In this document: piece after piece, positions 35,634-50,100 of the stretch
Layout of the letters: each line of letters begins with the position of its first letter
Numbering within the stretch: the stretch's first letter is position 1
NCBI RefSeq assembly: GCF_001676785.2
Contig: NZ_CP015910.2
Location: 1,364,001-1,428,000, forward strand
Reading direction: 5' to 3'
Length of the DNA stretch: 64,000 bases
Source: Brachyspira hyodysenteriae ATCC 27164
GTDB taxonomy: Bacteria > Spirochaetota > Brachyspiria > Brachyspirales > Brachyspiraceae
Position numbers and translations under genes: made by a program
The notes under the pieces: model-generated
Told to the model about the DNA's origin: nothing
What the model saw: only the letters and a program-made list of their open reading frames with translations
Databases searched by the model: none

Positions 35634-37664
35634 TTAATTTAAAACTTCTTGAGTTTTGCTGCTTCCTGCCTTAGATGTACTCTTTGGAGGATCATATATA
35701 GGTTTTGAGTTTTTTACAGCTCTAATACCTGTTATTTTTTCTTCATAAGAAGGCATAGCTGATAAATCTTTAAACATCGTAGAAGAATAATCTAATATTT
35801 GAGTATTTCCTGCCTTTGATGAAAGTGTTTTTGAGAATTCATCTAATTTAGCAGTATCTGCTACTCCTATTCTGCTTCTCCAATAAAGAACAGTAGGATA
35901 ATATCTATGATCTTCAGCTAAAGATGCTCCAACCTCAGCGAACATCTTATCTGCCTCATATAAATCATTATAAGCAAATAGGTTGACAGCACCTAAATAA
36001 AGTCTTGTTCTCATCAAAAGGTTAGAATTATCTTTCTTATTATAAGCAAATGTTAAATCTGATTTAGCCTGAGCTGCGAATTCTGATGACTTTCTTCCCT
36101 CATTTAAAAATCTTGAATAATATGAAACTCCTCTGTAATATGTATATTCTTCTACGGATATTCCCATATATTCATTATAAGGATTTGTATTAAACCATTC
36201 TGTTGCCACTTTTGAAGGTCTTGATAATACATCTCTTATTATATTTCTAGTATTTTCTGCATTTCCATCATATTTATTAGCAGGAACATTTTCTTTTCCT
36301 ACTGTTAATGAAACATCTTCTTTTTTTTCTTCATTATCCAATAAATCTTCTTCTATAGGTTCTATATTTTCTACTGTTTCATTTGTAGGAGCAGTTTGAT
36401 CCTGTATTATTATAGAAAATAGATTATATTTGTCTTTTTCAACCTTTACAGCATTAGTATACAGTTTGTCTCCGAAAGATATATAAGCTTCATACATTCC
36501 TTCAGAAACTTCTATAACAAAATTGGTAGAAACTTCTGTATTAAATGAATAATCCTCTATATCTACTCCTATAGGTCCGTTATTAGGATTTTTATCTATT
36601 AATATTGTTAATGGATATAAAGGTTTATCTTCTATTTCTGTCTCTATATTTGTAGGCTGAGGTATATCTTTCTGTTCCTTTGTACCTCTTAATATATTTG
36701 TTTTATATTCAATAGTTTTAGGGTCATCTATAACTATTTCATCAACTATTTCTTTTTCTATAGAAGGTATTCTTCTATTTGAAACATTTTCAGGAGTTTT
36801 TTCTCTTTTAGCTATATTCTGAAGCTCATCTAATTCTTCTTTTTCTTCAGGTGCTATTTCTGTATTTACTAAATCTTCATCTTTTTCTATTTCTTCTTCT
36901 ATTTCATCTATTTTTTTAGTAGGAGAATATCTTTCAAAAGTATCAAATTTTTGTGCTGTAAACACAGAAAGTCCGTCTTCTTCTGGAAGTATAGGAATAG
37001 AATTTGTTATTAATGTATAAACGTCCATATTGGAAGTAGTCCATTCATAAACTTTCTGAGTCATATTTTCAGGAGATTTCAATTTTTTCATCATTTCATT
37101 TATAGTTTTATTTTCACCTGTAAAATAATCATATATTTTATTATTAGGATTCTTTGATAAAATATTCAAAGTTTCATAGTAACTTTCATAAACCATAGGA
37201 GTAATATAACTTAAATACATACTCCAATATATTGCTGTAGGATAATTAGGGTTTGAAGTTTTACAATTATCAGCATAATATTTAAATATTCTTGCTGGAA
37301 GTTCCTTATCTCCTGGTAATATTGTAAGTATTCCGCCCAAATATAGGAAAGCTCTATCATTGTAAGAATATACAGGGTCATTAGGAAGTTCTAAAGCTTT
37401 TCTAAAATCACTTGCTGCCCTATTAACTTCTGTTCTAGCACTTCCAAATTTAACAAATGATAAATATCTGCTTACTCCTCTGTAAAAATCAAATACATAT
37501 TCATTTACACCATATTCATCAGAATATGAATTTTTCTTAAACCAATCTATAGATTTTTTAGGAGATTTGTTTTGTAAATCTTCTATATAATCTGGAAATG
37601 TTATGCTATTTTGAGAAAATAAAGGGAAATATAGTAGCAATATAAATGCAATAACTTTTTTCAT
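35634..37664 (-). CDS. exported protein with duplicated helical domain and central beta domain
   Basis: 676 residues. The signal peptide is about 18 residues (MKKVIAFILLLYFPLFSQNS), without a lipobox. Residues about 25-190 and 475-625 are clearly related to each other: IDWFKKNSYSDEYGVNEYVF with YRGVSRY against TEWFNTNPYNEYMGISVEEY with YRGVSYY, then matching YLGG/YLGA and YPTAIYW/YPTVLYW blocks. Between them are an acidic Glu/Pro/Thr linker and a PEGA-like beta segment (PLTILIDKNPNNGPIGVDIE to LFSIII). It is a TPR-like periplasmic scaffold of unknown role. GGAG precedes the ATG. It lies 27 bases upstream of hisS. Confidence 0.75.
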   Translation of the reverse strand: MKKVIAFILLLYFPLFSQNSITFPDYIEDLQNKSPKKSIDWFKKNSYSDEYGVNEYVFDFYRGVSRYLSFVKFGSARTEVNRAASDFRKALELPNDPVYSYNDRAFLYLGGILTILPGDKELPARIFKYYADNCKTSNPNYPTAIYWSMYLSYITPMVYESYYETLNILSKNPNNKIYDYFTGENKTINEMMKKLKSPENMTQKVYEWTTSNMDVYTLITNSIPILPEEDGLSVFTAQKFDTFERYSPTKKIDEIEEEIEKDEDLVNTEIAPEEKEELDELQNIAKREKTPENVSNRRIPSIEKEIVDEIVIDDPKTIEYKTNILRGTKEQKDIPQPTNIETEIEDKPLYPLTILIDKNPNNGPIGVDIEDYSFNTEVSTNFVIEVSEGMYEAYISFGDKLYTNAVKVEKDKYNLFSIIIQDQTAPTNETVENIEPIEEDLLDNEEKKEDVSLTVGKENVPANKYDGNAENTRNIIRDVLSRPSKVATEWFNTNPYNEYMGISVEEYTYYRGVSYYSRFLNEGRKSSEFAAQAKSDLTFAYNKKDNSNLLMRTRLYLGAVNLFAYNDLYEADKMFAEVGASLAEDHRYYPTVLYWRSRIGVADTAKLDEFSKTLSSKAGNTQILDYSSTMFKDLSAMPSYEEKITGIRAVKNSKPIYDPPKSTSKAGSSKTQEVLN

Positions 37665-38121
37665 TGTTATCTCCGAATATTTTTTAACTATTCTTTAAAA
37701 TATCGACATCTGTTAAAAAACTTAACTTATTTTACTATAAAAAAATATAATATCAAGTATAATAAAATATTTTTGTGTGCTATTAAATTAAATATTATTA
37801 ATTGTTGTTATTATCAATAAACTGCTAAAAAATAGCTGATAACTTTCTTTTTTTACTGTTAACTGCTAGTTTATGGATTTAAAAAATTAATTATATTATT
37901 AAATAGTATCAAAACATTTTTAATGTATATAATTATATATTCTAATATTTTATCATATATTTGCAATATTCATTAGTTTTATAATTGTTAATATTATGTA
38001 TATATTATAAAAAATTAATGGAATTTTGTAGTTTACATAAGAAAATATTATGATAATATATAAAAAATCTGAATTTTAAGAGAATTTTACCATCCTGAGA
38101 AATTAAAACATTTAAATACTA

Positions 38122-38150
38122 TTGACATATACATTAACATAATATAGAAT
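38122..38150 (+). promoter_or_regulatory. promoter of the giant coiled-coil gene
   Basis: TTGACA at 38122-38127, 17-base spacer, TAGAAT at 38145-38150. GGAG is eight bases before the ATG at 38184. Confidence 0.7.
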
Positions 38151-38159
38151 TATGTTAAT
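38133..38159. promoter_or_regulatory. inverted repeat over the giant-gene promoter
   Basis: Perfect 11-base arms ATTAACATAAT (38133-38143) and ATTATGTTAAT (38149-38159) with five bases between. The dyad covers the spacer and the -10 element, so a protein bound here would block RNA polymerase. The arm is shared with the palindrome at 24852. Confidence 0.55.
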
Positions 38160-38183
38160 ATACTATATTTACGGAGTTTTTTT

Positions 38184-41100
38184 ATGACCCCTGTTCTTCA
38201 ATTAATACTAACATTCGTTGTTCCTCTATTACTTATCGGTATATACGGCGTAATCAATAGAAAAAAAAATTACGGCAATAATGATTTTAATGAAATGTTT
38301 GCTGAAGAAAAAGCTGTTTTGGAAGGTATTGTAGAAGAAAAGATTTCTGAAGTTAGAGATAATGCTATAGATCTGGAAATAGCTGTTAAGAAAGCTGGAT
38401 TTATAAGCAAGTCTATGGAAGAGGATCTGGCTAAATTAAATAAAAGGATTGAGTCATATAAAGACTATAAAGCTGCAGTATCGCAATATCAAGAGCAGGT
38501 TGATTCTCTTGAGGAAGCTTATTTGGAAATACTAAATAAAGTGGATACTGTATTAAAAGAACGTAATACTATAGAAAAGACTTATAAAAGAATATCCGAT
38601 GTTAAGGCTAAAATGACAGAATTGGAAAAGAATGTCGGATCTATACAGGATAAATTGATAGAATCTTATAATTCTAAATTAAATGAGTTTGAAAGCGAGC
38701 TTTATAAGAGATTTGATGCTCTTACAACTAATCTTTTAGCCCGTGATGCTCATTACAGCACTATGGCAGAACAGGAAAAAGAGAAAATATCTGCTCTTAC
38801 TGAAGAATTCAAACTTCATGTTGCTAAAAAAGAAGAATTATTTACAAATCAGCTTACTCAGCTTGCTGAAAGAACAGCCCGTCATAATATAGAACAATTG
38901 GCTGAACTATTTGAGAAAGGCAGAGATGAGCTTATAAACAAATATTCATCATTCGCTGATGAGATAGATGTTAAATCTAAAGATATAGAAAATCGTTATG
39001 AGACTTTAAGTCAATCTAAAGATGGACTTGAAACAGAATTAAATAATTTAAGAGATACTATACATGACAGACTTAATTCTATAACTGAATCAAGCGTATT
39101 AGAGTTCAAAGATGAAATGGAAAAAACTAAAGAGATGCTCTACTCTACTCTTAAAGAAGGACTTGAGAAAATAAGTCAGGATAAAGAGGAGTTTTTAGAT
39201 TCTATAGAGCAGAAAGCACATTCTTTAGAGAAGTCTATAGATGATATAAAAGATAAAGCAGATTATATAAGCAAAGATTATGCAGAAAAAGCACATCAAT
39301 TAGAAAGCGAGTTCTCTGTATTAAAAGATGATATAAATAACAGATTTATAGCTGAAGTAGAAAATTTCTCTAATCATATCAAGAATGTACTTGAAAATGA
39401 AGATGACGGAGTAATAACTCTTTACAGAAATAAAACTAAAGAACTTAATGATTTAATCATATCTATAGATGGTATGAGTGAAGAAACTATGCTTAAAGCT
39501 GAAAGCAGATTTGAGGATATAGTTAATGATATAGATAAGTTGAAAGATGATATATTAACTAGAGCTCAAGATGATATGGAGTACTCTATAGATAAAGCAA
39601 GAAGTTCTTTAATAGCTGAAATCAATGAGCTTAGAAATGATGTTGAAACTGAAACTAATCTATTAAAAGACAAAATAGATGAAACTCATTATCAAACTTC
39701 TGAGATAATATCTATACTTAATAATAAGCAGGAAGAAATACTTGATTCTTTAAACTTACAAAAAGAATATTTATATAAAGATTTAGAAACTCAAGCTAAT
39801 GAAAGAGTTAATGAAATAGAAAAATTATTCTCTTCTGTAAAAAGTGAATTAGAACAGAATATTGATTCATATATTAAAAACACTTCTTCTGATTTGACTG
39901 CTATTGATGAGAAGTTGTCTAATTTAAAAGAACAGTATGATAAAGCTTCTTCTGATATAGATACTCTAAGTAAAGATACAGAATACAATATAAAAGAAAA
40001 TTTAGAAAAACGTTTAGAGATATTAGAAAAATCTTCTGTTGAGATTAATGGATTAGTAAGCAGAGCTAATGAAAAATTGGATACAGGAATAAAAGATACT
40101 GAAGAAAAAATAGATGATATAAAGAAAGAAATTTCTAGTTATAGTGATGCTTATATAGAAAGCTTAAAATCTCACTTGAAAAATGTTTTAGATGATTATG
40201 AACAAACAAAAATGAAAGCTATAACAGACAGTATTGATTCTGTTATAAATCAGGTTGATGAAAGCGAAAAAAGACATGATGAATTAATAAGCAATATAGA
40301 AAATTCTATTGATGATTTCAAAAATAAAATGGATTTGGCTATAAATGAAAATGTCAAATTCAATGAAGAAAGCAAGAAAGAAGTTGTTGATATGCTTCAT
40401 AACGAACTTCGTCAGGCTACAGATGCATTCGATACTCTTTTGAATGAAAAAAGAGATAGCATGAACAAGATAAAAGATGAAATTGAAGATATAATGCATA
40501 GAGTAGAAAACGGCAGAGATACTTTTGAGCGCACTATAAATAAAGTATATGAGAATGCTGAAGATAAAGAAAAAGCATTAATGTCTGATATAGAAGATAA
40601 ATATAACTCATTAGATAAGAAAATAGATGGCGTATTAGATGAGAGAAGAGCTGATTTGAATGCTATCAGTGCTGAATACAATGCTATGCTTGAAAAGTAT
40701 TCTAATAACTTAAAAGATGACTATGAGGAATTAAAACACCATGCATCTTTAATGAGCGATGAATATAAAATCCGCATAGAGAATTTAGGTGAAAGAATTA
40801 ATGAGATAATAGATAATGCTAATAATATGCAGTCTATCATTGATTCTAAAGCTTCAGAAATAGATTCTTATATAGTTTCTAAAAAAGAAGAAATAGATAG
40901 AAAGAGCGGTGATATATTTGCTGGTGTAGAAGAAAATGCATCTAAAAAATTAGATGAGCTTAGAGAATTAATAGATAATGCTATAAACAGATATCAAGAT
41001 GAAATAAAAGAAATAGAAACATACAGACTTGATGAAAAACAGAATATCATTGAGGATATAGAAAATATTGGAATTAACATAAGAAAAGATTATGAGGAAT

Positions 41101-44100
41101 ATACTAATCTTCTTGAAGACTTCTATAATAAAGAAAAAGATTCATTGAATGATTATGCCAATAGCTTAAAAGATGAAATAGAAAAAGCTAGAGAAGAATC
41201 TGAAGCTAAACATCTTACTAATGAAGCTAATTATATAGATGAATATTTGAATAAAACATCTTCAAAAATAGATGAAGAAGTTAATCGTTTGAATGAAGAA
41301 TTGAATAGTTCATTTAATACTTTATATAGCGGATTTTCTAAAATATTAGCTAAAATAAGAAAATCTAACACTAAAAAATTATTGCAGTATATTGCTAAAA
41401 TCAAAAGACATGCTAATAAAGTTATATCTAATACAGCAGCAGAAGTTAGAGATAGTCTTGGCTTAACATTGGAAGATTTGAGAAATGAGTTTATATCATT
41501 GAAAGACAATGTTGATGAGAGATTAAGAGAAGAAGCTGATAAATTAATTTCTAATAATGAAAATGTACTTGCTATATTAGATGATCATAACAATAGATTA
41601 GAACAGATTAATGATTTAAGCAATACTATAGAAAATATTAAAGAAACTTTATTAGAGCAGATTAATGACTTAAATTCTCATTTGTCTGACACTAATGAAA
41701 ACTTCAATAATATAATAGACAATATAAAATCTTCTATAATAGACAGAGATGAATTGATTGAACTTCAGAACAGTGAAAAAGAGTTCTTGAAAAATCAAAT
41801 AGATGATATTAAAGAAGAATTTGAACTTTTCAAAGATCAAATGTTAAGAACTAATGAAGTAGAAATACCTGCATTATTCGATGAAGAAAAAGAAAGAATA
41901 GAGAATATGTTTGATGAGTTCAGCAAAAATTTACTTATGAGACTCACAGACAATGAAAGTGATATACATTATATAAAAGATGTTTTATCTGAAGAGAGAA
42001 GTCATTTAATATCTCAAATAGAAATTTTAAGAAAAGATGTTGATGATATTAAAGATGATAATAGAGTTACAGTTTTATCAGAAGAAAAGGCTGTACTTGA
42101 AAATTCATTAACTGCTTTAAGAGATGACTTTGATAAAATAATCGATTTAGAAAATGATTTCGTTACTCTTAAAAATAGAATGGAAGGAATAGACAGCGGA
42201 TTAAAAGACGATGTTAAAGACTTATCAGATAAATTAAGAGATTTGAAAAATAATTTAGAGGAAAAAATAGAAAAAGACTCTAATGGATTATATAGAGACT
42301 TAGAATCTCTTAATAATGATTTTGAAACTGTAAGAAAGAATATGTCTTCATTCTTTAATAAAGATGAAATAGAAGAAATGCTTAATAATGAAAAAAGCAG
42401 ATTAGATTCTATATTCGAAAGCTTAACTTCTAATAACGAAAACTTTAAAGATAGATTAGAAAAACGTATAGCTTATTTTGAAGATATGTGGTCTGATAAT
42501 ACAAGAATAAAAGCTATATATGCTTCTGATATAAGAGAAGAAGTTGAAAATATAAGAAAAGAAGCTGATATTAAATATGACAATCATATTGCTGACTTGA
42601 AACAAAAAATGCAGTTAATAGAACAAGATATATATGATTGGAAGAACGGCAATTTAAATACTTTACTTGCTCAGTTAGATGAAGCTAAAAAAGGAATAGA
42701 AGAATTTATCAATACTTCAGAAGGAAAGAAAAATCAATTCCTTATTGATATGGTTAATGATATAGAGAAGAAAGAAAATGAAATTTATTCACGCATAGAT
42801 AATAAAATTTTAGAAGCTGAAAATAAACTTTCTTCTATAGATGAAAAACTAAACAAAGCTATAGGAAATAGTTTAGAAGAGATACATAATAGAATAAATG
42901 AGTCTGTTGCAAAATATGATGAAGAAATCAAAAGAATTGAACATCATAGAGAAACTGAAACTGAAAATATAATATCTGATATGGAAGATTTAGGCAACAG
43001 CATAAGAGAAGATTATGAAGAATATTCTATTATGATAGATAAGATATATGAAGATGCTGTGTCTGAATTAGAAATACATCTTGATAATATTAAGAAAGAG
43101 ATAGAAAGAGCAAGAGCCGAATCTGAAGAAAAACATCTAAGTAATGAGAAAAATTATATAGATGATTATTTATTAGATTATTCAGAAAAAATTGAATCAA
43201 AAGTTAATGATAAGTTGAATATATTAACAGAAAGCAAGGCTCAATTAGATGATATGGTAAAAGAGTCTTTCAATGCTCTTAACACTAACTTGAATGATGT
43301 TATAAATAGATTCAATGAAGAAGCTAATAATCAAATACATTCTGTTATAGATAGATTAGAGCAAGAAGCTGCAGAAAGATTGCATAATGAACAGAAGTAT
43401 ATAGCTGAATTGGAAGAACAGTTGAGAGCTATTAGTGTTAAAATAGATAATGAGCTTTACAATATTTCTTCAAAATTAGATAATGAAATATCTGATGTTA
43501 AAACAAAATATAAAGATTTGAGTAATGATTTTGATGAAGCATTAGATACTATAAAAGCTTCTATATTTGATAGAGATGAGCTTATAGAATTACAGAATTC
43601 AGAAAAAGAGATGTTAGCTGAGCAAATTGAAACTTTGAAAACAGAATTTGATTCTTTCAAAGATGAACTTTTGAAAGCTAATGAGGAAGATATACCTGCT
43701 CTATTTGAAGAAGAAAAACAAAAGATAGAAAAAGCATTTGAAGATTTTACATCTAATGTTTTAGAGAGAATGAATAATTCTGAAAATGATATGAATTATG
43801 TTAAGGATGTTATAGTTGAAAATAGAAATACATTCTTAGAAAAGATTGATAATATAAAAAGAGATATAGAATCTATCAAAGAGGATAATACTATAGCACA
43901 ATTAGCTTTAGATAAACAGTCATTAGAAGATTCTTTCAATACTATCAAAGATGATTTTGGTAAATTAGCTGATTTAGAAAATGCTTTGTCTCAATTGAGA
44001 GATAATGTTGAAGATATAGATTTGAATTTCAAAGATGATATAAAAATCTTATCTGAAAGATTTGAAGAATTTGAGAATAAAGCTGTAACTGATGAGAGAT

Positions 44101-47100
44101 TTGATAATTTATCTTATAATATAGATGAAATTAGAGATAATTTAAAAGATTCTATAAATAAATCTTCTGAATTAGAAAATAAATTCTCATCTATAAAAGA
44201 AAATCTTTTGAATGCATTAACTAAAAATGAGAATATAGAAAATCTATTTGCTGATGAAGTAAAAAAATTAGATTCTTTATTTAATAATATAAAAACAGAT
44301 AATGCAGAGTTTAGAGAGAGATTAGAAAAACGTATCGACTATTTTGAAGATACTTGGTCTGACAGCGGAAGAATTAGAAGTCTTTATGCTGCTGATTTGA
44401 GAGATGAATTAGAAATAATAAAATCAGAAACAGATATAAAATTAGAAAATTATGTTAATGATTTAAAATCTCAAATAGAGGCTGTTAATAATGATGCTTC
44501 TGCTTGGAGAGATGAGTATATTAATAACTTAAAAGAGAAAATCGATTCTATGGATAAAGATATATCCAGTTGGAAAGATGAACGTATCAATGAGTTATTG
44601 GATCAATTATCTAATGCTAAAGAAAGTATAAAAGATTATTTAGAATCTTCTGAAGGTAAAAAAGAAGAATTCCTTTCTGATATACTTGCAAAAATAGAGG
44701 ATAAAGAAAATTCTATATATAACAAAATAGATGCTAAAATAGAAGATATAGAAAGCAGATTATCTGCTATTGACGGAAAAGTATCTGATGATATATCAAG
44801 AGGTTTAGAAGAAGTAGAAAATATAGTAAATAAAGCTATAAATAAATATGATGAAGAGATAAAAAATATTGAACATCATAGAGCTGAAGAAAGCAGTAAA
44901 TTATTAGATGATATACAATCAGGATATGATTATTATTCTAAACTTATAAATACTACATATAAAGATTCATTATCATCTTTAGCAGATTATACTAATAGAA
45001 TAAAAGCTGATATAGAAAAAGCTAGAAAAGAGGCTGAAAATAAACATTTAAATAATGAGAAAAATTATATAGATCAGTATTTGAAAGAGTATTCTGCTAA
45101 AATAGATGATAGAGTTAATGAAAAAATTAATGTATTAAATGACAGCAAAAATAAATTAGATGATATGATAAAAGAGTCATTCAATACTCTTAATGTTAAT
45201 TTAAATGATGCTATAGCAAGATTCAATGAGGAAGCTGATTCAAAAATCAATAGCACTATTGAAAAATTAGAAAAAGATGCATCTGAAAGATTCTTTAGTT
45301 ACAAAAATTATCTATCTGAATTAGAAGATAATTTAAGAGCCATCAATGCAAAAATAGATAATGAAATATATAATGTATCTTCAAAATTTGATAATGATAT
45401 ATCTGATTTGAAAAACAAATATAAAGAATTAAATATAGATTTTGAAGAATCATTAGATATGATAAAAAGTTCTATACTTGACAGAGATGAACTTATAGAG
45501 CTTCAGACTTCTGAAAAAGAGCTTTTAGTAGAAAGAATAGATGAGCTTAAAAATGATTTTGAAAGCTTCAAAGATGAGGTATTAGCAGCAAACAGAGATG
45601 ATATACCTACTCTATTCGATGAAGAAAAAGAAAGAATAGAAAAAGCATTTGAAGAGCTTACTAATACTTTATTGGATAGAATGAATGATTCTGAAAGAGA
45701 TGTCAATTATATTAAGGATGTAATTTCTGAAGATAAGCTTACTTTATTAGAAAAAATAGATAATTTGAAATCAGAGATTAATGCTTTAAAAGAAGATGAT
45801 ACTATAACTCAATTAGCTTTAGAGAAACAGGCTTTAGAGGATTCATTCAATTCTATAAAAAATGATTTCTCAAGATTAGAAGAATTGGAGAATCATTTAT
45901 CTCAATTGAAAAATAGCATGAATAATGTTGATTTAGATTTAAAAGATGAAGTTAAAAGTTTAGCTAATAAATTTGATTCTTTTGAAAATAAAATCAGAGA
46001 AAATGTGAACAATATAAACGATAATATTGGAGATTTAAATTCTGATATTAATGTAATTAGAAATGCTATAAATGATTCTATAAATAAATCATCTCAATTA
46101 GAAAATTCTATATTAAGAGATAAAGAAGCATTAGAAAATAGATTGTCTTCTATAAAAGAAAATTTGATGTCAATATCATCTGATAATAAAGTTTCAGATA
46201 CTTTATTTAATGATGAAGTGAAAAAGTTAGAAAATCTATTTAATAATTTCAAAAATGACAGTATAGAATTCAGAGACAGATTAGTTAAGCGTATAGAGTA
46301 TTTTGAGGATACTTGGTCAGATAATGCTAAAATCAGAAGTTTATATGCTGCTGAGATGAGAAATGAATTAGAAGAAGTTAAGAAAGAAACAGAATTAAAA
46401 TTTGAAAATTATCTAAATGACTTACTTAATAGAATAGAAACTATTGATGAAAATATTTCTAGCTGGAAAGACGGCAGAATTAATGAACTTCTTTCAGAGT
46501 TGGAATTAGCTAAAAATAATATATCAAGTTATTTAGAATCAACAGAGGATAGAAAAGAAGAATTAATTTCTGGTGTTCTTTCTAAAATAGAAGAAAAAGA
46601 GAATGCTATATATAATAAAATAGATTCTAAAATATCAGATATAGAAAATAAATTATCAGTTTTAGATGATAAAGTATCTAATGACACAGCTAATAAATTA
46701 GAAGAAGTAAAAGAAATAGTAGATAATGCTATAAATAAATATAATGATGATATTAAAAATATTGAGCATTATAGAACTGAAGAAGGAAATAAACTTTTAG
46801 AAGATATAAAATCAGGATATGATTATTATTCTAAATTGATAAATTCCGTTTATAAAGATTCTTTAGCTTCTTTGGCAGAGTATACAAATAGAATAAAAAC
46901 TGAAATAGAAGATGCTAGAAAAGAAACAGTATATGGCAGCAATATAGATAAAAACTATATAGATGAGTATTTGAAGGATTATTCTGATAAATTAGAAAGC
47001 CAGATTGCAGATAAAATAAATATATTAAATGAAAGCAAGAATCAATTAGATGATATGATGAGAGATTCATTTGCTACATTGAACAGCAATTTGAATGATG

Positions 47101-50100
47101 CTATAGCTAGAATAAATGAAAATGCTGACAACAAAGTAAATGCTGTAATAAGAAAACTAGAATCAGAAACATCAGAAAGATTGCTTGATTACAAAGAATA
47201 TATTGAAGAATTGGAGAATCATTTAGCTTCAATAAATAGCAAAATAGATAATGAAATATATAATGTATCTTCTAAATTAGACAGTGAAATATCAGATCTA
47301 AAAAACAAGTACGATGCTTTGAATGTGGATTTTGAAGAAACATTAGATTTGATTAAGAGTTCTATTTTAGATAGAGATGAGCTTATAGAACTTCATAATT
47401 CTGAAAAAGAACTTCTAGCAAATAGAATATATGAACTTAAAGAAGAATTTGATAATTTCAAAAAAGAAGCTTTGAATGCTAATAAAGAGGATATCCCTGC
47501 TCTATTTGAAGAAGAAAAACAAAGAATTGAAAATGCATTTGAAGAGTTTACAAATAATCTATTAGAGAGAGTAAATATTTCAGAAAGCGATATAAACTAT
47601 ATAAAAGATGTTATTTCTGAAGATAAAATTACTTTATTAGAACAAATAGATAATTTGAAAGCTGATATAGATTCATTAAAAGAAGATGATGTATTCACTC
47701 AATTAAGTTTAGAAAAAGAAGCATTAGAACAGTCATTTAATTCTATAAAAAATGATTTTGCAAAATTAGAGGATTTGGAAAAGCATTTATATGAATTAAG
47801 AGATAATATGGAAGATGCTGATGTTAATTTAAAAGATGAAGTATCTAGCTTGTCTTCTAAATTTGAAGATTTAGAAAATGCCATAAAAGAAGATAGAGAA
47901 AATATAGAAAAAGAATTTACTTCAAGCTTAAATAATGTTAATGCTGATATAGATAATATTAAGAATGATATAATTAATTCTATAAATAAATCATCAGAAT
48001 TAGAAAGCACTATATTGAAAGACAAAGAGGAATTAGAAAATAAATTATCTGCTATAAAAGATAATTTACTTTCAATGACTGGAAGAAGCGAAACTATAGA
48101 AACATTGTTTAATGAGGAAGTTTCTAAATTAGAAGAATTATTTGATAAAGTTCATAATGGAAATATAGAGTTCAGAGACAGATTAGAGAAACGTATAACT
48201 TATTTTGAAGATACTTGGTCAGATAGTACAAAGATAAGAAGTTTATATGCTTCTGAAATGAGAAATGAGTTAGAGGAAATTAAGAAAGAAACTGAAATCA
48301 AGTTTGAAAATTATCTAAATGATTTGAATAATAAGATAGATGCTATAAATGATGATATATCTATCTGGAAGGAAAATAATATTAATGATCTATTAGCACA
48401 ATTAGAAAGTGCCAAAGAAGATATTTCTGCTTATTTGGATACAACAGAAGATAAGAAGAATAAACTTATCACAGCAGTTTTATCAAAAATTGAAGAAAGA
48501 GAAAATGCTGTTTACAGTAAATTAGATGAAAAAATAGCAGAAATAGAAAATAGATTATCAGAAACAAATTCAAAACTTAATGATGATATAGCAGTAAACT
48601 TGGATAATCTTAATAATATGATTAATGATGCTATGGCTAAATATAATGAAGAGATAAAGAATATAGAAAATTATAGAGCTATAGAATCTGATAAATTATT
48701 AGAAGATTCCAAAAAACTCATTGAGGATATAAAAAATGGTTATGAGCATTATTCTAATTTAATAAATGAAGCTTATAATAATTCTGTTAATTCTTTGACA
48801 GATTACTCTAATTCAGTTAAAGCTGAAATAGAAAAATCAAGAGAAGAATCAGAATCTAAACATTTAGCTAATGAGAAAAATTATATAGATGAGTATTTGA
48901 AGAACTATTCTGACAAATTAGATAGCAAAGTATCAGAAAAAATTGATAGCTTCAATACTGCTAAAGATAGTTTGGATAGATTAATAAGAAAATCATTCCA
49001 TAAGTTAGAATCAAATGTTCAAGATGCTATATCTAAATTTGAAAAAGAATCTAATAGCAAAGTTTTAGAAGTTATTAAGAGATTAGAAAAAGATGCTAAA
49101 ACAGTTGTATTTGATAAAAATGAATATAGCGTTTATCTAACAGAACAATTAGGTATCATATACAAAAAGATAGAAGATGAAGTATCTAAAATCAATGAAA
49201 AAATAGACAGTAATTTGTCAACTGTTACAGAAAAGTTTGATTCTAATATAGTTTCATTGAATAATTCTATTTATGATGATATTAATTCTATAATTGAGAA
49301 ATATGAATCTTTGAGTAAAGATTTTGATTCTTCATTAGAAGTATTAAAAGACTCAATATTAGATAGAAATGAATTATTAGAAACACAGTCTTCAGAGAAA
49401 GAGCTTTTAGTTTCAAAAGTAGATGAAATTAAAAAAGAATTTGAAAGCTTCAAAGAAGATATACTAAATACTAATAAAGAATCTATTCCTGCTCTATTCG
49501 ATGAAGAGAAGCAGAAAATTGAAAATGCTTTTGAAGAGTTTAGTGAAGCATTATTAGACAGAGTAAACAATTCAGAAAGCGATATCAATTATATTAAAGA
49601 TATAATATACGAAGATAAGTCTTACATCTTAGATAGAATAGACAATTTGAAAAAGGAATTATATTCTTTAAGAGATGATGATACTATCAATAGATTGACT
49701 TTAGAAAAGAATGCTTTAGAAGAATCATTTAATTCTATAAAAGATAATTTCTCTAAATTAGAGGATCTTGAAAATAATTTATATCAATTAAGAGATGATA
49801 TGGCAGATGTTGATATAAACTTAAAAGATGAAGTTAAAAATTTAGTTTCAAAGGTAGAAGAACTTGATTCTAAAATAAGAGAGGATGTTTCAAGAGATTT
49901 AGAAGATTATTCAAATGATTTGAGTATGCTTAATACTAATGTAAGCACATTAAATGATTATATAGAATCTATCAAATCTAATATGCAGGATTCTTTGAAT
50001 AGAGCTTCTGAGATAGAAAATAGTATATTGAAAGATAAAGAAGAATTAGAAAATAAATTATCTGCTATAAAAGATAATTTACTTTCTGTATCTGGAAAGA

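Larger units (their letters stand above)
37665..38183. other. 519-base divergent intergenic region
   Basis: No gene seen. It holds the promoters of the divergent 676-residue protein and of the giant gene. The giant-gene promoter at its right end is clear; the left one is not. An AACTGCTA direct repeat near 37820-37870 is too short to interpret. Confidence 0.6.
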
